DNA of 8,524 nt from positions 1 through 8,524 of the forward strand of contig JAKACL010000120.1 of assembly GCA_021821425.1 (NCBI GenBank). Reading direction: 5' to 3'. Below the pieces are notes generated by a model. It did no database searches. It was not told the origin of the DNA and saw nothing but the letters and a program-made list of their open reading frames with translations. Source of the stretch: Pseudomonadota bacterium (lineage in GTDB: Bacteria > Pseudomonadota > Gammaproteobacteria > Burkholderiales > Thiobacillaceae). The translations under genes were made by a program, and so were the position numbers. Positions 7,190 through 8,524 of this stretch are shown piece by piece (position 1 is the stretch's first letter; each line of letters begins with the position of its first letter).

Positions 7190-7732
7190 ATGAAACTGAT
7201 CATTCTCGATCGCGACGGCGTCATCAACTTCGGCTCCGAGCAATTCATCAAGACGCCCGACGAATGGAAACCCATTCCCGGCAGTCTGGAGGCGATCGCG
7301 CGGCTGACGCGCGAGAGCTGGCGCGTGGTGGTGGCGACGAATCAGTCCGGTCTCGCGCGCGGGCTGTTCGAGATGGCGACGCTCAACGCCATCCACGCCA
7401 AGATGCACAAGGCGGCGGCGCAGGCGGGCGGTCGTATCGAGGCGGTTTTTTACTGCCCGCACGCGGCCGAGATGGAGTGTGGCTGCCGCAAGCCCAAACC
7501 CGGCCTGTTCGTCGAGATTGCAACGCGCTATGGCCGCGACCTCGCCGATGTGCCGGCGGTGGGCGATTCGCTGCGCGACATGCTGGCCGCGACCAGCGTG
7601 GGCGCGCGGCCGGTGCTGGTGCGCACCGGCAAGGGCGAGAGAACCCTGGCTGCCGGCGGCCTGCCCAAAGACACGCCGGTGTTTGCCGATCTGAACGAGG
7701 CCGTCGAATTCTTGTTGTCGACAGCGGCATGA
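7190..7732 (+). CDS. gmhB: D-glycero-D-manno-heptose 1,7-bisphosphate 7-phosphatase
   Basis: HAD-superfamily phosphatase that removes the C7 phosphate of heptose 1,7-bisphosphate on the way to ADP-heptose for the LPS inner core. In 180 residues: nucleophile motif DRDGVIN (Asp7, Asp9), motif II TNQSG (50-54), motif III lysine in CRKPKPG (Lys101), motif IV VGDSLRDM with Asp126. A zinc site typical of GmhB is visible as Cys89, His91, Cys97 and Cys99; the loop between the halves is shorter than in E. coli. The ATG at 7190 gives the normal family N-terminus (MKLIILDRDG); a longer reading from a TTG at 7151 would overlap glyS and adds nothing conserved. The related histidinol-phosphatase branch is less likely. 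Its stop overlaps the plsC start by four bases. Confidence 0.93.
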   Translation: MKLIILDRDGVINFGSEQFIKTPDEWKPIPGSLEAIARLTRESWRVVVATNQSGLARGLFEMATLNAIHAKMHKAAAQAGGRIEAVFYCPHAAEMECGCRKPKPGLFVEIATRYGRDLADVPAVGDSLRDMLAATSVGARPVLVRTGKGERTLAAGGLPKDTPVFADLNEAVEFLLSTAA

Positions 7733-8448
7733 GTCTGGCGCGCTCGCTGATTTTCGCGGCCTTGCAGACCGTACTGACGATCTTCTTCAGCCTGGTTGCC
7801 TTTCTCAGCTTTCCGTTTTCGGCGCATACGCGCTACCGGCTGATCACCGGCTACAACCATACGGTGATCTGGCTGGCGCGCTGGGTGCTGGGTATCCGCT
7901 ATGTGGTTGAAGGGCGCGAGCACCTGCCGTCGCAGCCCGCGATCATCCTCGCCAAGCATCAGTCGGCCTGGGAAACGGTCGCCTTTCTTTTTCTGTTTCC
8001 GCCTGTCGCCCCGGTCATCAAGCAGGAATTGTTGAAGGTGCCGTTCTTCGGCTGGGCGTTCCGCCTGCTGTCGCCGATTGCGATCGATCGCAGCGCCGGA
8101 CGCGAGGCGCTGAAGCAGATCGTCAGCCAGGGCCGCGACAAGCTCGCGCAGGGATTCTGGGTGCTGGTGTTTCCCGAGGGCACCCGCGTCGCGCCGGGCG
8201 AAAAGGGCCGCTACGGCATCGGCGGCGCATGGCTGGCGGCGGAGACCGGCGCGCCGATTGTTCCGGTGGCGCACAACGCCGGCGAAGTGTGGCCGAAGAA
8301 TGCCTTTATCAAGCATCCCGGCACCGTCACCGTGCGCATCGGCCCGGTGATCGGCAGCACCAACAAAAGTGCGGCCGAACTCACGCGCGCGGTCGAGGCC
8401 TGGATCGAAACCGAAATGACGAGGTTGCCCCCTGCTGCCGCCCGTTAA
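7729..8448 (+). CDS. plsC: 1-acyl-sn-glycerol-3-phosphate acyltransferase (PlsC family)
   Basis: Membrane-associated acyltransferase that converts lysophosphatidic to phosphatidic acid in phospholipid synthesis. The 239 residues begin with a hydrophobic anchor (about 6-30). Family blocks: KHQSAWE (76-82), where His77 is followed at the aspartate position by Glu82 (HX4E rather than HX4D); AIDR (118-121); FPEGTR (148-153) for substrate phosphate binding; and IVPVAHNAG (177-185). From memory, a KHQS-W-E variant recurs in proteobacterial PlsC homologues, so it is probably functional. The ATG at 7729 overlaps the gmhB stop (ATGA). An open frame upstream from 7264 is the gmhB shadow and not part of this protein. 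A tafazzin-like or other lysophospholipid acyltransferase is a possible alternative specificity. Confidence 0.92.
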   Translation: MSLARSLIFAALQTVLTIFFSLVAFLSFPFSAHTRYRLITGYNHTVIWLARWVLGIRYVVEGREHLPSQPAIILAKHQSAWETVAFLFLFPPVAPVIKQELLKVPFFGWAFRLLSPIAIDRSAGREALKQIVSQGRDKLAQGFWVLVFPEGTRVAPGEKGRYGIGGAWLAAETGAPIVPVAHNAGEVWPKNAFIKHPGTVTVRIGPVIGSTNKSAAELTRAVEAWIETEMTRLPPAAAR

Positions 8449-8455
8449 TAACGGC

Positions 8456-8524
8456 GTGCTGCAGCTCGGCGACGTCGCCGTGCCGTACCAGCTGCGGCGC
8501 TCGCACCGCCGCCGCACGCTGGGC
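8456..8524 (+). CDS. N-terminus of a YgjP/DUF45-type metal-dependent hydrolase (partial)
   Basis: Runs off the window after 23 codons. The visible product, LQLGDVAVPYQLRRSHRRRT, resembles the start of YgjP-like zinc metallohydrolases (SprT/M48-like, later HExxH), where an R-R-S-x-R-R-R-T-x-G motif is typical. The catalytic part lies outside. An in-frame TGA at 8417-8419 limits the upstream end, and GTG at 8456 is the only standard start after it that keeps the motif. It begins seven bases after the plsC stop, so it is probably the fifth gene of the glyQ operon. The start and exact family are tentative. Confidence 0.6.
   Translation, partial: MLQLGDVAVPYQLRRSHRRRTLG

Noticed and set aside
7264..8448. 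Plus-strand 394-codon reading that would extend PlsC N-terminally
   Set aside because: The first 155 codons are an out-of-frame shadow of gmhB; the PlsC family start fits the ATG at 7729.

Overview
The window looks like chromosomal core DNA of a high-GC betaproteobacterium. The translated proteins resemble Thiobacillus/Nitrosomonadales-type homologues, and the order glyQ-glyS-gmhB-plsC-YgjP-like hydrolase is familiar from betaproteobacteria. This placement comes from protein character and gene order; no search was run. I see no insertion sequence, prophage, CRISPR array, tRNA or rRNA.

Layout. (1) 20-1306 (+): an EnvZ-type membrane sensor histidine kinase, probably the second gene of an ompR-envZ pair whose regulator lies just outside the window. 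(2) 1362-1672 (-): two overlapping tiny genes of 50 and 52 codons. Their products are gap-free paralogues of each other. They are preceded by a near-perfect sigma-54 (-24/-12) promoter, a strong Shine-Dalgarno, an AT-rich tract and an 18-bp palindrome at the usual distance of a sigma-54 activator site. I do not recognise this pair, and it is the best candidate here for an undescribed system. (3) 1947-3905 (+): a YheS-type ABC-F ATPase with its own sigma-70-like promoter. (4) 3906-4135: an intergenic region with a dispersed-type palindromic repeat, a long near-perfect hairpin and the glyQ promoter. (5) 4136-8524 (+): a tight operon of glyQ, glyS, gmhB, plsC and the start of a YgjP/DUF45-type metalloprotease, with 4-base ATGA overlaps at glyQ/glyS and gmhB/plsC.

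How the parts work together. GlyQ and GlyS form the heterotetrameric glycyl-tRNA synthetase, and the overlap favours balanced subunit synthesis. GmhB (LPS heptose precursor) and PlsC (phosphatidic acid synthesis) both serve the envelope and appear to share the glyQS transcript. The EnvZ-type kinase also senses envelope conditions. The small-protein pair runs convergent to the kinase gene and divergent from yheS, so it is its own transcription unit. A sigma-54 promoter implies it is switched on by a specific, signal-responsive activator rather than expressed as housekeeping.
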